Source: Verticiella alkaliphila (GTDB lineage: Bacteria; Pseudomonadota; Gammaproteobacteria; Burkholderiales; Burkholderiaceae_B). Taken from it: 64,000 nt of DNA. A program made the position numbers and the translations under genes. Each line of letters begins with the position of its first letter. The stretch's first letter is position 1. Below, piece by piece: positions 7,432 to 16,122 of this stretch. The notes below the pieces were generated by a model. That model saw nothing but the letters and a program-made list of their open reading frames with translations. It searched no databases and was not told the origin of the DNA. The stretch covers positions 1-64,000 of the forward strand of contig NZ_JADCNH010000003.1 in assembly GCF_018904615.1 (NCBI RefSeq), given 5' to 3'.

Positions 7432-8205
7432 TTACCCAAGCCCGATCAGCCGCTCCAGTCGCGCCGTGTCTGCCAGCAAGCCAGCACTGTCGCCGTCGTA
7501 GACGACGCGCCCACGATCCATCACGAGCGCCTGGCGTGTCATGGCCAGCGCCTGTTGGGCGTGCTGTTCGACCAGGATGAGGGACAGTTCGCCACTGCTC
7601 GCCATGGCCTGGATCGCGTGCGTGAGTTGCTCCACGATGACCGGCGCGAGGCCTTCCAGGGGCTCGTCCAGCAAGAGCAGGCGCGGCTGCAGCATGAGGG
7701 CACGCGCAATGGCCAGCATCTGCTGCTCGCCGCCGGAGAGTTGATTGCCGAGGTTGTGCTGGCGCTCCTCGATACGGGGAAAGAGTTCGAAGATGCGCGC
7801 GAGTGTCCACAGCCCCTTGCGCGCGGCCACCGTCAGATTCTCCCGCACGGAAAGCGAGGGGAAGATCCAGCGTTCCTGCGCGACCCAGCCCAACCCGGCC
7901 GCGGCACGTCGATGCGCGGGCACCGTGTGCAGCGGCTTGCCCTCAAAGTGGATGGAGCCGCGGTGCAGGCGGGTGGCGCCCATCAAGGTGCCGATGAGCG
8001 TGGACTTGCCCACGCCATTGCGGCCCAGCAAGGCGAGGCTGCTGCCCTGGGCCAAGGTGAAGCTGACGCCTTCGAGGATGACGGCACGGTCGTAGCCCGC
8101 GTGGACGTCCTGGAGTTCGAGCAACGGTGCGGTTGTCGATGTGCTCTCCTGCCGGGACAGGCGATCGTCGCTGGCAATGGGCATGGCTGCGGCGTGCGTA
8201 CTCAT
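7432..8205 (-). CDS. livF: Branched-chain amino acid/amide ABC transporter ATPase 2 (LivF type)
   Basis: A 257-residue ATPase of the LivF/UrtE group. Walker A is GRNGVGKST, the signature is LSGGEQQM, Walker B is LLLLDEPLEGLAP, and the switch region is VEQHAQQAL, which is characteristic of LivF. An N-terminal stretch of about 25 residues before LLELQDV is longer than usual. The start is an ATGA overlap with the upstream LivG gene. It is the last gene of the livKHMGF-like operon. Confidence 0.92.
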   Translation of the reverse strand: MSTHAAAMPIASDDRLSRQESTSTTAPLLELQDVHAGYDRAVILEGVSFTLAQGSSLALLGRNGVGKSTLIGTLMGATRLHRGSIHFEGKPLHTVPAHRRAAAGLGWVAQERWIFPSLSVRENLTVAARKGLWTLARIFELFPRIEERQHNLGNQLSGGEQQMLAIARALMLQPRLLLLDEPLEGLAPVIVEQLTHAIQAMASSGELSLILVEQHAQQALAMTRQALVMDRGRVVYDGDSAGLLADTARLERLIGLG

Positions 8206-8957
8206 GCGGCGTGCTCCGCGTTGCCCAGATAGACGGTGCGCACGTCGGGATGGTGGGCGATCTCCTCGGGCGTGCCTTCGGCCATCACGCCGCCCGCCAC
8301 GAGCACGGTGATGCGCGAGGCGAAGCGAAAGACAAGGTGCATGTCGTGTTCGATGAAAAGCAGGGAGATGTCGTCCGGGAGCTCGGCGATGATCTCGAAG
8401 AGCTCGGCACTTTCCGTGGTGGGAATGCCGGCGGCAGGCTCGTCCAGGAGGAGCACGCGCGGTTTGAGCGCCAGTGCCAGCGCCACCTCCACGATGCGCT
8501 GCTGGCCGTACGGCAGCGTGCGTGTGCGCTGATGCGCGACCTGGCCCAGGCGCAGGCGATGCAGGATGGCGAGGGCTTCGTCCACCGCCGCCGTGTGATC
8601 CCCGGTGCGGCGATGCCACCGGTGGGTGATGCCGAGGCGTTCGCACACGGCCAGCGTCACCGCCTCGTGGGGTGTGAGCTCGGGAAAGAGCGAAGTGACC
8701 TGGAAGGTGCGCACGAGGCCACGCTTGACGCGCTCGTCCGGCCGGCGGGTGGTGATGTCTTCGCCCAGGAGCTGGATCTGCCCGCTCGACGCGGGCAGCG
8801 TGCCCGTCAGCAGGTTGATGAAGGTTGTCTTGCCGGCGCCGTTGGGGCCGATGAGGGCATGGCGCGCACCGACGGGCAGCGTGAAGTCGACGTTGCGCGT
8901 CACCTCCAGCGCGCCGAAGCGCTTGTTCAGGCCCAAGGTCTGCAAGGCGGGGGTCAT
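8202..8957 (-). CDS. livG: Branched-chain amino acid/amide ABC transporter ATPase 1 (LivG type)
   Basis: A 251-residue ATPase of the LivG/UrtD group with Walker A GPNGAGKTT, signature LPYGQQR, Walker B VLLLDEPAAGI and switch segment FIEHDMHLVF. The ATG at 8957 was chosen because it overlaps the LivM stop and opens the typical MTPALQTLGLNKRFGAL. It works as the partner of LivF in coupling ATP hydrolysis to import. Confidence 0.92.
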   Translation of the reverse strand: MTPALQTLGLNKRFGALEVTRNVDFTLPVGARHALIGPNGAGKTTFINLLTGTLPASSGQIQLLGEDITTRRPDERVKRGLVRTFQVTSLFPELTPHEAVTLAVCERLGITHRWHRRTGDHTAAVDEALAILHRLRLGQVAHQRTRTLPYGQQRIVEVALALALKPRVLLLDEPAAGIPTTESAELFEIIAELPDDISLLFIEHDMHLVFRFASRITVLVAGGVMAEGTPEEIAHHPDVRTVYLGNAEHAA

Positions 8958-10054
8958 GTGGGCTCCTTGGCGGGATGCGCGCCGGCCGGTCGCCCCGCGG
9001 TGGCCTCGGTGCGGCGAAAGCCCAGGCGCGCGCCGATCCAGTGCGCGCCGCCCAGCACGCCTCCAGGCGCGAAGAGCACGACCAGGATCATCGCGATACC
9101 CAGGCCGAATTGCCAGAACTCCGGACTCAGGCCTGAGAGGATGTCGCGGGCGATGAGGAACGCGGCAGCGCCGAGCAGACCGCCGTAGCGATAGCCCACG
9201 CCGCCCAGCACGAGCATGATGAGCACGTCGGCCGAGAGCTGGAAGCTGAGGGTTTCGAGCGCGACGAACTGCGTGGTCTGTGCAAGCACGGCGCCGGCGA
9301 CGCCCGCGAAGAGGGCGGACAGTGTGTAGGCCTTGCGCAGCCGCGCGGCCACCGGCGTACCGATGGCCGCCATGCGCTGCGGATTCCCGCGCAGGCCGCG
9401 CAACGCCAGGCCGAAGGGGGAATCGATGATGCGCGTGATGACGACGAAGCACGCGGCCAGCACGCCCACGGCATACCAATAGGCCGTGTGACCCCAGAAA
9501 TCGAACTCGAACACGCCGAAGAGCGGCCAGACCGACATGCCCTGAAGACCGTCATCGCCGCCGGTGTACTGACGCAGGCGATTGGCAGCTTCGAACACCA
9601 TGAGGCCGATCCCGAGCGTGACCATGAGCTGGGCCAGATGGCGCACGCGCACGACGATGAAGCTGGTGAGAAAGCCTGCGACGGCCGCGACCAGTGCGCC
9701 AGCGGCCAAGCCGGTAACGGGCTCGCCCCACCCCGCCACGGACAGCATGCCGGCCGTGTAGGCACCCAGCCCGAAGAACGTGGCGTGCCCGAGCGACAGC
9801 AGCCCGGCATAACCGATCAGCAGGTCCAGCGAGATGGCAAAAAGACCGATCGCGGCGATCTGGCTGGCAAGGACCAGGTAGCCTGGAAAGGCGATCCAAA
9901 CGATGATCGGGATGGCCAGCCACAGGGCGATCTCGAGGCCGCGGCGGCGCAGCCAGGGCGTCTCGGACGGGCCAGTTGCCGGGATAGCCGTCGCCGACGA
10001 CACAGGCTGCGGCTGATCTGCGCGAGCCGGCACCGGGGAAGTGGACTCGTTCAT
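8954..10054 (-). CDS. livM: Branched-chain amino acid/amide ABC transporter permease (LivM type)
   Basis: A 366-residue inner-membrane permease with eight or more hydrophobic segments and the LivM hallmarks LLIGYAGLLSLGHATFFGLGAY and FALRG-like LALRGLRGNPQRMAAIG. A polar, proline-rich N-terminus of about 40 residues precedes the first membrane segment. The start at 10054 gives an ATGA overlap with the LivH stop. Confidence 0.92.
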   Translation of the reverse strand: MNESTSPVPARADQPQPVSSATAIPATGPSETPWLRRRGLEIALWLAIPIIVWIAFPGYLVLASQIAAIGLFAISLDLLIGYAGLLSLGHATFFGLGAYTAGMLSVAGWGEPVTGLAAGALVAAVAGFLTSFIVVRVRHLAQLMVTLGIGLMVFEAANRLRQYTGGDDGLQGMSVWPLFGVFEFDFWGHTAYWYAVGVLAACFVVITRIIDSPFGLALRGLRGNPQRMAAIGTPVAARLRKAYTLSALFAGVAGAVLAQTTQFVALETLSFQLSADVLIMLVLGGVGYRYGGLLGAAAFLIARDILSGLSPEFWQFGLGIAMILVVLFAPGGVLGGAHWIGARLGFRRTEATAGRPAGAHPAKEPT

Positions 10055-10917
10055 TGCGGTTTCCCGAGCAGGCCGTGCGGGCGCCACATGAGAAGGGCAA
10101 CCATGACGGCATAGATGATGAAGGCGCCTGTCTGCGGCAGGAAATACTTGCCGGCGACATCGACCACGCCGATGAGGCAGGCGGCGAGCAGCGTGCCGGT
10201 GACGGAGCCCATGCCGCCCACGGACACGACGACGAGGAAGAACACCAGATACTTGAGCGGGAAGGCGGGGTTCAGGCCCAGCACCTGGATGCCGAGGGCG
10301 CCGCCCACGCCGGCCAGACCACTGCCCAGCGCGAAGGTGATGGCAAAGACGCCACCGACGCTGATGCCGAGCCCCGTGGCCATGACCGGGTTATCCACCG
10401 CGGCCCGGATGCGCGCGCCAAAGCGCGTGCGCTCGATGCCCAGCACCACCGCGGCGGCCACGGCCAGGCCGACGACGATGAGAAAGAGCCGGTAGACGCC
10501 GACCTGGATGCCGAGCAGCGACATCTGACCTTGGAGAAAGGCCGGCAGCGCCACGGGCTGCTGCGAAGGACCGAAATGCCAGGTGACGGCGGCGATCAGA
10601 ACGAATGTCAGACCAATCGTGAAGAGCACCTGATCCAGGGGGCCGCGTCGATAGAGCCGGCGATACAGCAGGCGCTCGACCACGACGCTGGCCAGCGCCA
10701 CGGCGACGAAGGCCGCAGGCAACGTGGCCAGGAACGGCCAGCCGGCCTCCTGCATGAGCACGACGGCGAGATACCCGCCCAGCATGGCGAAGGCGCCATG
10801 GGCAAGATTCACGAATCCCATCAGCCCCATGGTGACCGACAGGCCCAGACTGATGAGAAAGAGCAGCATGCCATAGGCAATGCCATCGAAGAGGACGCCG
10901 AAGATGACTGCGGCCAT
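10051..10917 (-). CDS. livH: Branched-chain amino acid/amide ABC transporter permease (LivH type)
   Basis: A 288-residue permease with the LivH pattern: MGLMGFVNLAHGAFAMLGGY near the N-terminus, RTRFGARIRAAVDNPVMATGLGI in the cytoplasmic coupling loop, and a hydrophobic C-terminus ending in RPHGLLGKPQ. It pairs with LivM. It lies 122 bp downstream of the binding-protein gene and overlaps livM by 4 bp. Confidence 0.92.
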   Translation of the reverse strand: MAAVIFGVLFDGIAYGMLLFLISLGLSVTMGLMGFVNLAHGAFAMLGGYLAVVLMQEAGWPFLATLPAAFVAVALASVVVERLLYRRLYRRGPLDQVLFTIGLTFVLIAAVTWHFGPSQQPVALPAFLQGQMSLLGIQVGVYRLFLIVVGLAVAAAVVLGIERTRFGARIRAAVDNPVMATGLGISVGGVFAITFALGSGLAGVGGALGIQVLGLNPAFPLKYLVFFLVVVSVGGMGSVTGTLLAACLIGVVDVAGKYFLPQTGAFIIYAVMVALLMWRPHGLLGKPQ

Positions 10918-11039
10918 GCGGTAGATCTCGCGGTGGGTGCCTGATGGGGCCAGGTGGACGACGGGCGGGTGGCGCGCAATGGACAGGGAACCTCACCCGG
11001 CACGTCGTGCCAGGCGAGACCCTGCCGCGCAGACTCCGC

Positions 11040-12218
11040 TCAGTTGGCCTTGGCCGGATCCTTGACCTGATCGAACTGATCGAACTCGACGTTCACGAGT
11101 TCGCCATTCACGCGCTCGACCTTGCGGATGTAGACGTTCTGCACGATGTCGCGCGTTTGCGGATCGATCTGGATCGGACCGCGCGGGCTTTCGAACTGCA
11201 GCCCGGCCAGCGCCTGCATCACCTTCTCGCCGTTCACGTCACCGCCCGTCTTCTCCAGCGCGTTGGCGATGGCGGCCATGCCGTCATAGGCGGCCACGGC
11301 AAAGTAGCTCGGCCGCAGCTTGTCGCCGAACTCGGTGCGGAAGTTCTGCACGAACTTCTGATTGAGCTCGGAAGGGTGGGCGTACGAATAGTGGTGGCTC
11401 GTCACGAGGCCCAGCGCCACATCACCCGTGGCCTGCAGATAGCTGTCGTCCGTGGCCTCGCCGGTGGCGAGCAGGCGGATGCCGTCGGCCTCCAGGCCGC
11501 GCTCCTGCCAGGCCTTCAGAAAGGCGGGCGGCTGCACGCCGGAGGGGAAGAAGATGAAGACGGACTCGGGCTTCTCGTTCTTGATGCGCTGCACGTACGC
11601 CGAGAAATCCGGGTTGTTCATCGGGGTGCGCAGCTTGCCCACGATCTTGCCGCCGCCGGCGGTGAAGGCCTTCTCGAAGGCCTCCTCGGCATCGATGCCG
11701 GAGGCGTAGTCGGCCACCACGATGAAGGCTTCCTTCACGCCGTCCTTCAGCGCCCACTCGGCCATGGGCGCGGAGACCTGCTGCACGGTAAAGGCCACGC
11801 GCGCCACGTAGGGCGACTTGGTGGTGATGGCCGAGGAGGCCGCGTTCATGACAACCACGGGCACCTTGGCCTCGGAGGCCACGGCCCCCACGGCGTAGGC
11901 GTTGGGGCTGAAGTCCAGGCCCGTGATGACGTTGACCTTATCGCGCACGATCAGCTCCTGCGCGAAGCGGCGCGCCTGGTCGGGCGCGGGGCCGGCGGTG
12001 TCACGCTTGATGATCTGCACGTCCTTGCCGGCGATCTTGCCGCCGTGCTCCTTCAGGTACAGCTGGATGCCGCTGTCGAACTGGCGACCGTAATCCGCAT
12101 AGGGGCCCGAGTACGACGCGATCACGCCGATACGCAGCGTGTCGGCCGCGTGGGCGGAACAGGCGAACATCGCGGCAGCGAGTGCGAGGGAAGGCAACAT
12201 CGGGATCTTGCGAGACAT
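11040..12218 (-). CDS. livK: Branched-chain amino acid/amide ABC transporter, periplasmic binding protein (LivK type)
   Basis: A 392-residue periplasmic receptor. It has a Sec signal peptide with probable cleavage after SAHA and then the family start ADTLRIGVIASYSGPYADYG. It is of the two-lobed Peripla_BP_6 family, whose ligands range from branched-chain amino acids to amides, urea and aromatic acids. Because the operon follows the ferredoxin, ligase and Rieske genes on the same strand, the ligand may be the substrate of that pathway rather than leucine. A hairpin at 12242-12259 sits 24 bp upstream. Confidence 0.9.
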   Translation of the reverse strand: MSRKIPMLPSLALAAAMFACSAHAADTLRIGVIASYSGPYADYGRQFDSGIQLYLKEHGGKIAGKDVQIIKRDTAGPAPDQARRFAQELIVRDKVNVITGLDFSPNAYAVGAVASEAKVPVVVMNAASSAITTKSPYVARVAFTVQQVSAPMAEWALKDGVKEAFIVVADYASGIDAEEAFEKAFTAGGGKIVGKLRTPMNNPDFSAYVQRIKNEKPESVFIFFPSGVQPPAFLKAWQERGLEADGIRLLATGEATDDSYLQATGDVALGLVTSHHYSYAHPSELNQKFVQNFRTEFGDKLRPSYFAVAAYDGMAAIANALEKTGGDVNGEKVMQALAGLQFESPRGPIQIDPQTRDIVQNVYIRKVERVNGELVNVEFDQFDQVKDPAKAN

Positions 12219-12241
12219 CGGTTTCTCCAGGGCGGATACAG

Positions 12242-12259
12242 GGGCTTTGCCGAAAGCCC
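12242..12259. promoter_or_regulatory. Intergenic hairpin before livK
   Basis: GGGCTTT (12242-12248) and AAAGCCC (12253-12259) form a perfect 7-bp stem with a 4-base loop in the 117-bp gap between the ferredoxin and livK genes. There is no T-tract on the minus strand, so it is more likely an mRNA processing or stability element than a terminator. The role is inferred. Confidence 0.35.
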
Positions 12260-12335
12260 GGATGGTGCGGCAGGGTCAGATCAGCCGGTGCGTGGCCCAA
12301 GGTGCCGCACACCGAGGGGACATCGCATCGACGGT

Positions 12336-12659
12336 CTACGCCTGGCGCTGGGGCACGCGCACCGTCAGGCCGTCGAGCTCGGCCGTGACGACGATCTGGC
12401 AGGACAGGCGGCTGTTCGGTTCCCGGTCGACGGCGACCTCATCGAGCATCTCGGCCTCCTCCTCGTCTGGCGGATCGAGCCGGTCGAAGAAGGCGTCGTC
12501 GACGTAGACATGACAGGTGGCACAGGCACAGGAGCCGCCGCATTCGGCGTCGATGCCGCGCACGTTGGCGCGGATGGCGGTCTCCATGACACTGTGACCG
12601 GCCGTGGCCTCGACCGCGCGGGTCGAGCCGTCCTTGAGGATGAAGTGGATCTGGGGCAT
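12336..12659 (-). CDS. 2Fe-2S ferredoxin (adrenodoxin/putidaredoxin type)
   Basis: A 107-residue electron carrier. The ligand pattern is C40-x5-C46-x2-C49 with the last Cys at 87 (LSCQ), as in adrenodoxin- and putidaredoxin-type ferredoxins. An additional Cys44 lies inside the loop. The chosen start (MPQIHFILKDG) leaves only 8 bp after the ligase gene. Its position directly behind the Rieske oxygenase and ligase suggests that it feeds electrons to the oxygenase. No ferredoxin reductase gene is present in the neighbourhood, so a reductase encoded elsewhere would be needed. Confidence 0.92.
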   Translation of the reverse strand: MPQIHFILKDGSTRAVEATAGHSVMETAIRANVRGIDAECGGSCACATCHVYVDDAFFDRLDPPDEEEAEMLDEVAVDREPNSRLSCQIVVTAELDGLTVRVPQRQA

Positions 12660-12667
12660 GGGTGCAA

Positions 12668-14104
12668 TCAGAACATGTCGAAGTACTCGCGATGCTCCCA
12701 TTCGGAGACCTCGAGCTGGAAGCGGGCGATCTCGGCTTCCTTGATGTGGCAGTAGTAGTCCACGAAGCGTTGGCCGAGGCGTTCGCACAGATAGGTGTCG
12801 GCACGCAGGCACTGCAGGGCAGCCGCGAGCGACGTGGGCAGCTTCTCCGCGGGCGTCTCGTAGGGCGCATCGGCCGAGGGGCCGGGCGACAGGCGCCGCT
12901 CGATGCCGTCCAGACCGGAGAAGATCTGCGAGGCGAGGTAGAGATAGGGATTCGCGGTCGGCTCACCCACGCGGTTTTCGATGCGGGTGGCCGGCGAACC
13001 CACGCCCCCCAGCACACGCAGCATGGCGCCGCGGTTGTCGCGTCCCCAGGCTGCACGGTCGGGCGCCAGCGAGAAAGGCCGGTAGCGGCGATAGCCGTTG
13101 ATGGACGGGCTGGCAAGGGCGGCCGCGCCACATGCGTGCGCCAGCAGCCCTGCGAGATACTGCTCGCCGATCGGACTCAGATCCTGGCCGCTGGGCGAGG
13201 GCATGAAAGCGTTGCGGCCATCACCCACGCCGCGCAGGGACTGATGCAGGTGCCAACCACTGGACATCACGTTGGGGATGCGCGGACGACACATGAAGGT
13301 GGCGTGATAGCCATGGCGGCGGCAGACCTGTTTGATGGCGCTGCGTAGCAGCACCATGGCGTCGGCCGGGGCCATGCCCAGCGTCGGCCCGAAGGTCAGC
13401 TCGAACTGGCTGGGGCCAAACTCGATCTCCAGCGAGCGCAAGGGCAAGTCCAAGGCCTGGATGTGTCGACGCAGCAGCGTCATGACCTCATCGACCGCGT
13501 CATAGCGCAGCTCGGTGAGGTACTGGTGGCCATGCGAGAGCAGTTCCACGGATGGTGGCGTGCCTGGCTGACCGGAGTCGTTCAACCCCATGCGCGGATC
13601 GAGCAGGCGAAACACGTGGAACTCGACTTCCAACCCTGCCAGGAACTCGTGGCCCGTGCCGGCCAGCTGATCGACGGCGCGACGCAGGATCTGGCGCGTG
13701 GCGAGCGGCGAGGCGCTGCCATCGGGCATATAGGCATCGCACAGCACCCAGCCGGTGTTCTCGGCCCAGGGCAGTACGCGGAACGTGGTCGGATCCGGCA
13801 GGATGATGAAGTCCGCCCCGCCCTGCATTCCCGGGAAATCGAAGCCGCCGCCGCTGGAGAACACCGGGAACACCGTCTTGTGCGAGGTGTCCTTGGCGAG
13901 CAGCGTGGTGGTCATGTTCACGCCATCGCGCAGGACGGCGCGCGCTTCGTCCACGACGAGCGTCTTGCCGCGCAACACGCCGTGCTGGTCGGGAAAGGCG
14001 AAGCGCACGACCTCGATGCCGCGTGCATCCAGGCTGCCCAGGAGCTCGCGCGCTGCGTGTTCCTGATCGTTCGTCCAGAGACCGAATCGTTCGGAGAAGG
14101 ACAT
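12668..14104 (-). CDS. Glutamine-synthetase-like enzyme, probable gamma-glutamyl-amide synthetase
   Basis: A 478-residue protein with the two glutamine synthetase domains: an N-terminal beta-grasp (about residues 15-110) and a C-terminal catalytic barrel. Catalytic motifs are present: EIEFGPSQFELTFGP, SGWHLHQSL (ammonium/ATP-site His), GRDNRGAMLRV and RIENRVGEPTANPYLYL. The family includes true GlnA as well as PuuA, IpuC and aniline-type enzymes that ligate glutamate to amines. Its place between a Rieske oxygenase and a ferredoxin, in a catabolic operon, argues for ligation of glutamate to an amine substrate and not nitrogen assimilation. Substrate is unknown. Confidence 0.85.
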   Translation of the reverse strand: MSFSERFGLWTNDQEHAARELLGSLDARGIEVVRFAFPDQHGVLRGKTLVVDEARAVLRDGVNMTTTLLAKDTSHKTVFPVFSSGGGFDFPGMQGGADFIILPDPTTFRVLPWAENTGWVLCDAYMPDGSASPLATRQILRRAVDQLAGTGHEFLAGLEVEFHVFRLLDPRMGLNDSGQPGTPPSVELLSHGHQYLTELRYDAVDEVMTLLRRHIQALDLPLRSLEIEFGPSQFELTFGPTLGMAPADAMVLLRSAIKQVCRRHGYHATFMCRPRIPNVMSSGWHLHQSLRGVGDGRNAFMPSPSGQDLSPIGEQYLAGLLAHACGAAALASPSINGYRRYRPFSLAPDRAAWGRDNRGAMLRVLGGVGSPATRIENRVGEPTANPYLYLASQIFSGLDGIERRLSPGPSADAPYETPAEKLPTSLAAALQCLRADTYLCERLGQRFVDYYCHIKEAEIARFQLEVSEWEHREYFDMF

Positions 14105-14114
14105 GGCGCGGGCC

Positions 14115-15461
14115 TCAGGCAGCCTTCGTGTCGGCTGCCCAGCTCGAGGCCTCGCGACGGCGACGGTCCTCGGTGCGCCAGTAGCCGTCGGTATCGTCCG
14201 AGGGGCCGATGCCGTCGATGGATGGCGGGCCGGCATACTCGCCCGCCTGATCGGCCTGGATCACCATGGGTACGCCCTCGCCCTGCTGGTTGCGCTCGAT
14301 GGCATCGACCAGCATGCGACGGTAGGCGATGATGCCCTTGTCGGAGGTGCCCAGATGCTCGCGGGTGCGGTCCTGGATCGGGCCCTGAGACTCGATCGCC
14401 CACTGGTCATGGACGTTGATGTCGTGGCCCATGCCGGTGTAGGTCTTGCTGGCCTGCTCGGCGACGTCGAAGCCGTAGTTGTTGCGCTTGTTCTGACGCG
14501 AGACGTAATCCGGCAGCTCATAGAGCTCCAGGCGCTGGGCGCGCATCTGCGCCTTGTCCACCGGCTCGGTGAAGCTCGTGAAGATGGCGTACCAATAACA
14601 GGAGGTGTCGTCCACGGGCACGTGCCACTGCGAGATCGTCATTTCGGCGCTCATGGGGATGACGAAGGCCTGCGGGAACACGAGATTGGTCACGCGCACG
14701 TGGGTATGGGTCTCGTCGAGCTTACGCAGGGCCGTGAGGCGCATGCCGTGGTTGACGGGCTCCACGCGGATCTCGGGGCGGCCGAACTCGCGCAGCACGC
14801 GAGTGATGGGCATGTCCGAGTTGGCCGACGCGCCGCGGAACTGCTTGCCATAGCTCTCGGACGTGTCCTCATCCTCGAAGAAGCGATGCAGATAGGACGC
14901 ATGCGCCGGATCAATGCCGACTTCGAGTGCCTGCAGCCAATTGCATTCGAGCAGGCCCTTGAAGGCGAACGTGTGCGTGCCGGGCGCCACGAAGCAGTCA
15001 AAATCCGGGAACGCCGGCGGCTCGCCCTCGCCGATGTAGGCGAAGATGATGCCACTGCGCTCGACGACGGGATAGGACGCCTGCCGGATGCGCGAACAGA
15101 GCTTGCTGCCCACGGGCTCGGCAGGCATGTCCAGGCATTTGCCCTCGACGCTGAAGAGCCAGCCGTGGAACGGGCAGCGCAGGCCGCCATCTTCCAGTCG
15201 GCCGAAGGCCAGATCGGCCCCGCGGTGCGGACAGTCGCGGTCCAGGAGCCCGAGCTTGCCGGCCTCGTCGCGAAAGAGCACGAAATCCTGCCCCATGAGA
15301 CGCACGGGGCGCACAGGCCGTGGGCCTTCGAGCTCGTCGCTGATGGCCACGGGCTGCCAATAGCGCCGCAGCAGCGCGCCGGCTGGCGTCCCTTTGCCGA
15401 CGCGGGTCATGAGGTCATTCTGTTCGGCACTGATCACGGCGATCTCCTGTGATTCCTGCAT
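14115..15461 (-). CDS. Rieske non-haem iron oxygenase, single-component (phthalate dioxygenase-like)
   Basis: A 448-residue oxygenase alpha subunit. The Rieske cluster is held by C77-x-H79 and C96-x2-H99 (CPHRGADL ... CPFHGW). The mononuclear iron site is seen as D184-P-A-H187-x4-H192, with the conserved CNWLQALE before it. The length and the absence of a beta subunit place it with phthalate 4,5-dioxygenase, LigX and vanillate demethylase relatives, which hydroxylate or O/N-dealkylate aromatics and amines. A promoter and a GntR-type operator are located directly upstream. It is followed by the ligase 10 bp away and the ferredoxin, so it heads this operon. Confidence 0.9.
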   Translation of the reverse strand: MQESQEIAVISAEQNDLMTRVGKGTPAGALLRRYWQPVAISDELEGPRPVRPVRLMGQDFVLFRDEAGKLGLLDRDCPHRGADLAFGRLEDGGLRCPFHGWLFSVEGKCLDMPAEPVGSKLCSRIRQASYPVVERSGIIFAYIGEGEPPAFPDFDCFVAPGTHTFAFKGLLECNWLQALEVGIDPAHASYLHRFFEDEDTSESYGKQFRGASANSDMPITRVLREFGRPEIRVEPVNHGMRLTALRKLDETHTHVRVTNLVFPQAFVIPMSAEMTISQWHVPVDDTSCYWYAIFTSFTEPVDKAQMRAQRLELYELPDYVSRQNKRNNYGFDVAEQASKTYTGMGHDINVHDQWAIESQGPIQDRTREHLGTSDKGIIAYRRMLVDAIERNQQGEGVPMVIQADQAGEYAGPPSIDGIGPSDDTDGYWRTEDRRRREASSWAADTKAA

Positions 15462-15463
15462 TC

Positions 15464-15479
15464 CGTTGTATGCAATATG
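15464..15479. promoter_or_regulatory. GntR-type operator at the Rieske operon start
   Basis: CGTTGTATGCAATATG, containing the palindrome TTGTATGCAA with one imperfect centre. The same 16 bases occur at 22227-22242 in front of the GntR gene. It overlaps the predicted transcription start of the promoter at 15485-15514, a position that suits a repressor. Confidence 0.65.
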
Positions 15480-15484
15480 ATGGG

Positions 15485-15514
15485 ATTATGAGTTTCAGGC
15501 TGTGACGCCGTCAA
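15485..15514 (-). promoter_or_regulatory. Sigma-70 promoter of the Rieske operon
   Basis: On the minus strand TTGACG (15509-15514) and CATAAT (15485-15490) are separated by 18 bp. The start would fall near 15478, right at the operator TTGTATGCAA. Confidence 0.6.
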
Positions 15515-15558
15515 GACATTCCGAGCCTGAAAACACATGAAATCCATGCCGAATTTCC

Positions 15559-15582
15559 TTTCAATAAATTGATTTTGAAAGA
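15559..15582. repeat. AT-rich inverted repeat upstream of the Rieske promoter
   Basis: CTTTCAA (15559-15565) and TTGAAAG (15576-15582) form a perfect 7-bp inverted repeat with a 10-bp AT-rich centre, about 45 bp upstream of the -35 box. It may bind an activator or be a terminator-like hairpin for the operon ending at 15722; no decision is possible. Confidence 0.35.
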
Positions 15583-15673
15583 AAAACATCCATCATGATG
15601 CATGACGGCACCGGCATGACGCACCGTGCACCATCCGGGACCGGGAAAACCCTGACTTACTCAATGCACTGCA

Positions 15674-15683
15674 TTGCATACAA
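15674..15683. promoter_or_regulatory. Second GntR-type operator upstream of the Rieske operon
   Basis: TTGCATACAA is the exact reverse complement of the core of the 15464 and 22227 sites. It lies 208 bp from the first Rieske operator, just after the RidA stop codon. Two sites about 20 helical turns apart would allow repression by looping. Confidence 0.5.
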
Positions 15684-15721
15684 AGATGTCGTCGGATCGT
15701 GGTGTCGGGTCAGTCGGGCCG

Positions 15722-16081
15722 TCACGCCGTGCCGGGAACAACCGCCACCGCCTCGATCTCCACCAGCACCGGCGCAATCAACCCGCTGATGACGGTGGAG
15801 CGTGCAGGTGGCGCCTCGCCCATGCGCTCGGCGTAGGCCGCATTGAAACCGGGGTAGTCTTCAGCGCGCGTCAGCCAGACATTGACCTTCACCACGTCGG
15901 AAAGTCTTGCCCCGGCGTGCGCGAGCAGCGCTTCGATCATGTCCAGCGTCGCGTGGGTCTGGCCGGCGATGTCGTCCGCAGCCGGCCGGCCATCGATCAT
16001 GGGCACCTGCCCCGACACGAAGGCCAGCGGGCCGTTCGCAAGGACGACCGGCGTGATGGGCTGGCGCTGGCCTGCTCGCAT
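15722..16081 (-). CDS. RidA-family (YjgF/YER057c) enamine/imine deaminase-like protein
   Basis: A 119-residue small protein of the Rid family, which hydrolyses reactive enamine or imine intermediates released by amine-handling enzymes. Seen are ANGPLAFVSGQVPM, HATLDMIEALLAHAGARLSDVVKVNVWLT and the C-terminal ARSTVISG...EIEAVAV with the conserved Arg. The ATG at 16081 fits the family length. It is the last gene of the operon that begins with the DadA-like oxidase, which would produce imines. Confidence 0.85.
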   Translation of the reverse strand: MRAGQRQPITPVVLANGPLAFVSGQVPMIDGRPAADDIAGQTHATLDMIEALLAHAGARLSDVVKVNVWLTRAEDYPGFNAAYAERMGEAPPARSTVISGLIAPVLVEIEAVAVVPGTA

Positions 16082-16122
16082 CACCGGCCCGCCCAGGCGG
16101 GTGATGCCAGGGCGCGGCGCGC

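Noticed and set aside
12668-14104. Ordinary glutamine synthetase for ammonium assimilation.
   Set aside because: The enzyme is in a catabolic operon with a Rieske oxygenase and ferredoxin, has the features of the amine-ligase branch, and no glnBDE-like context is present.
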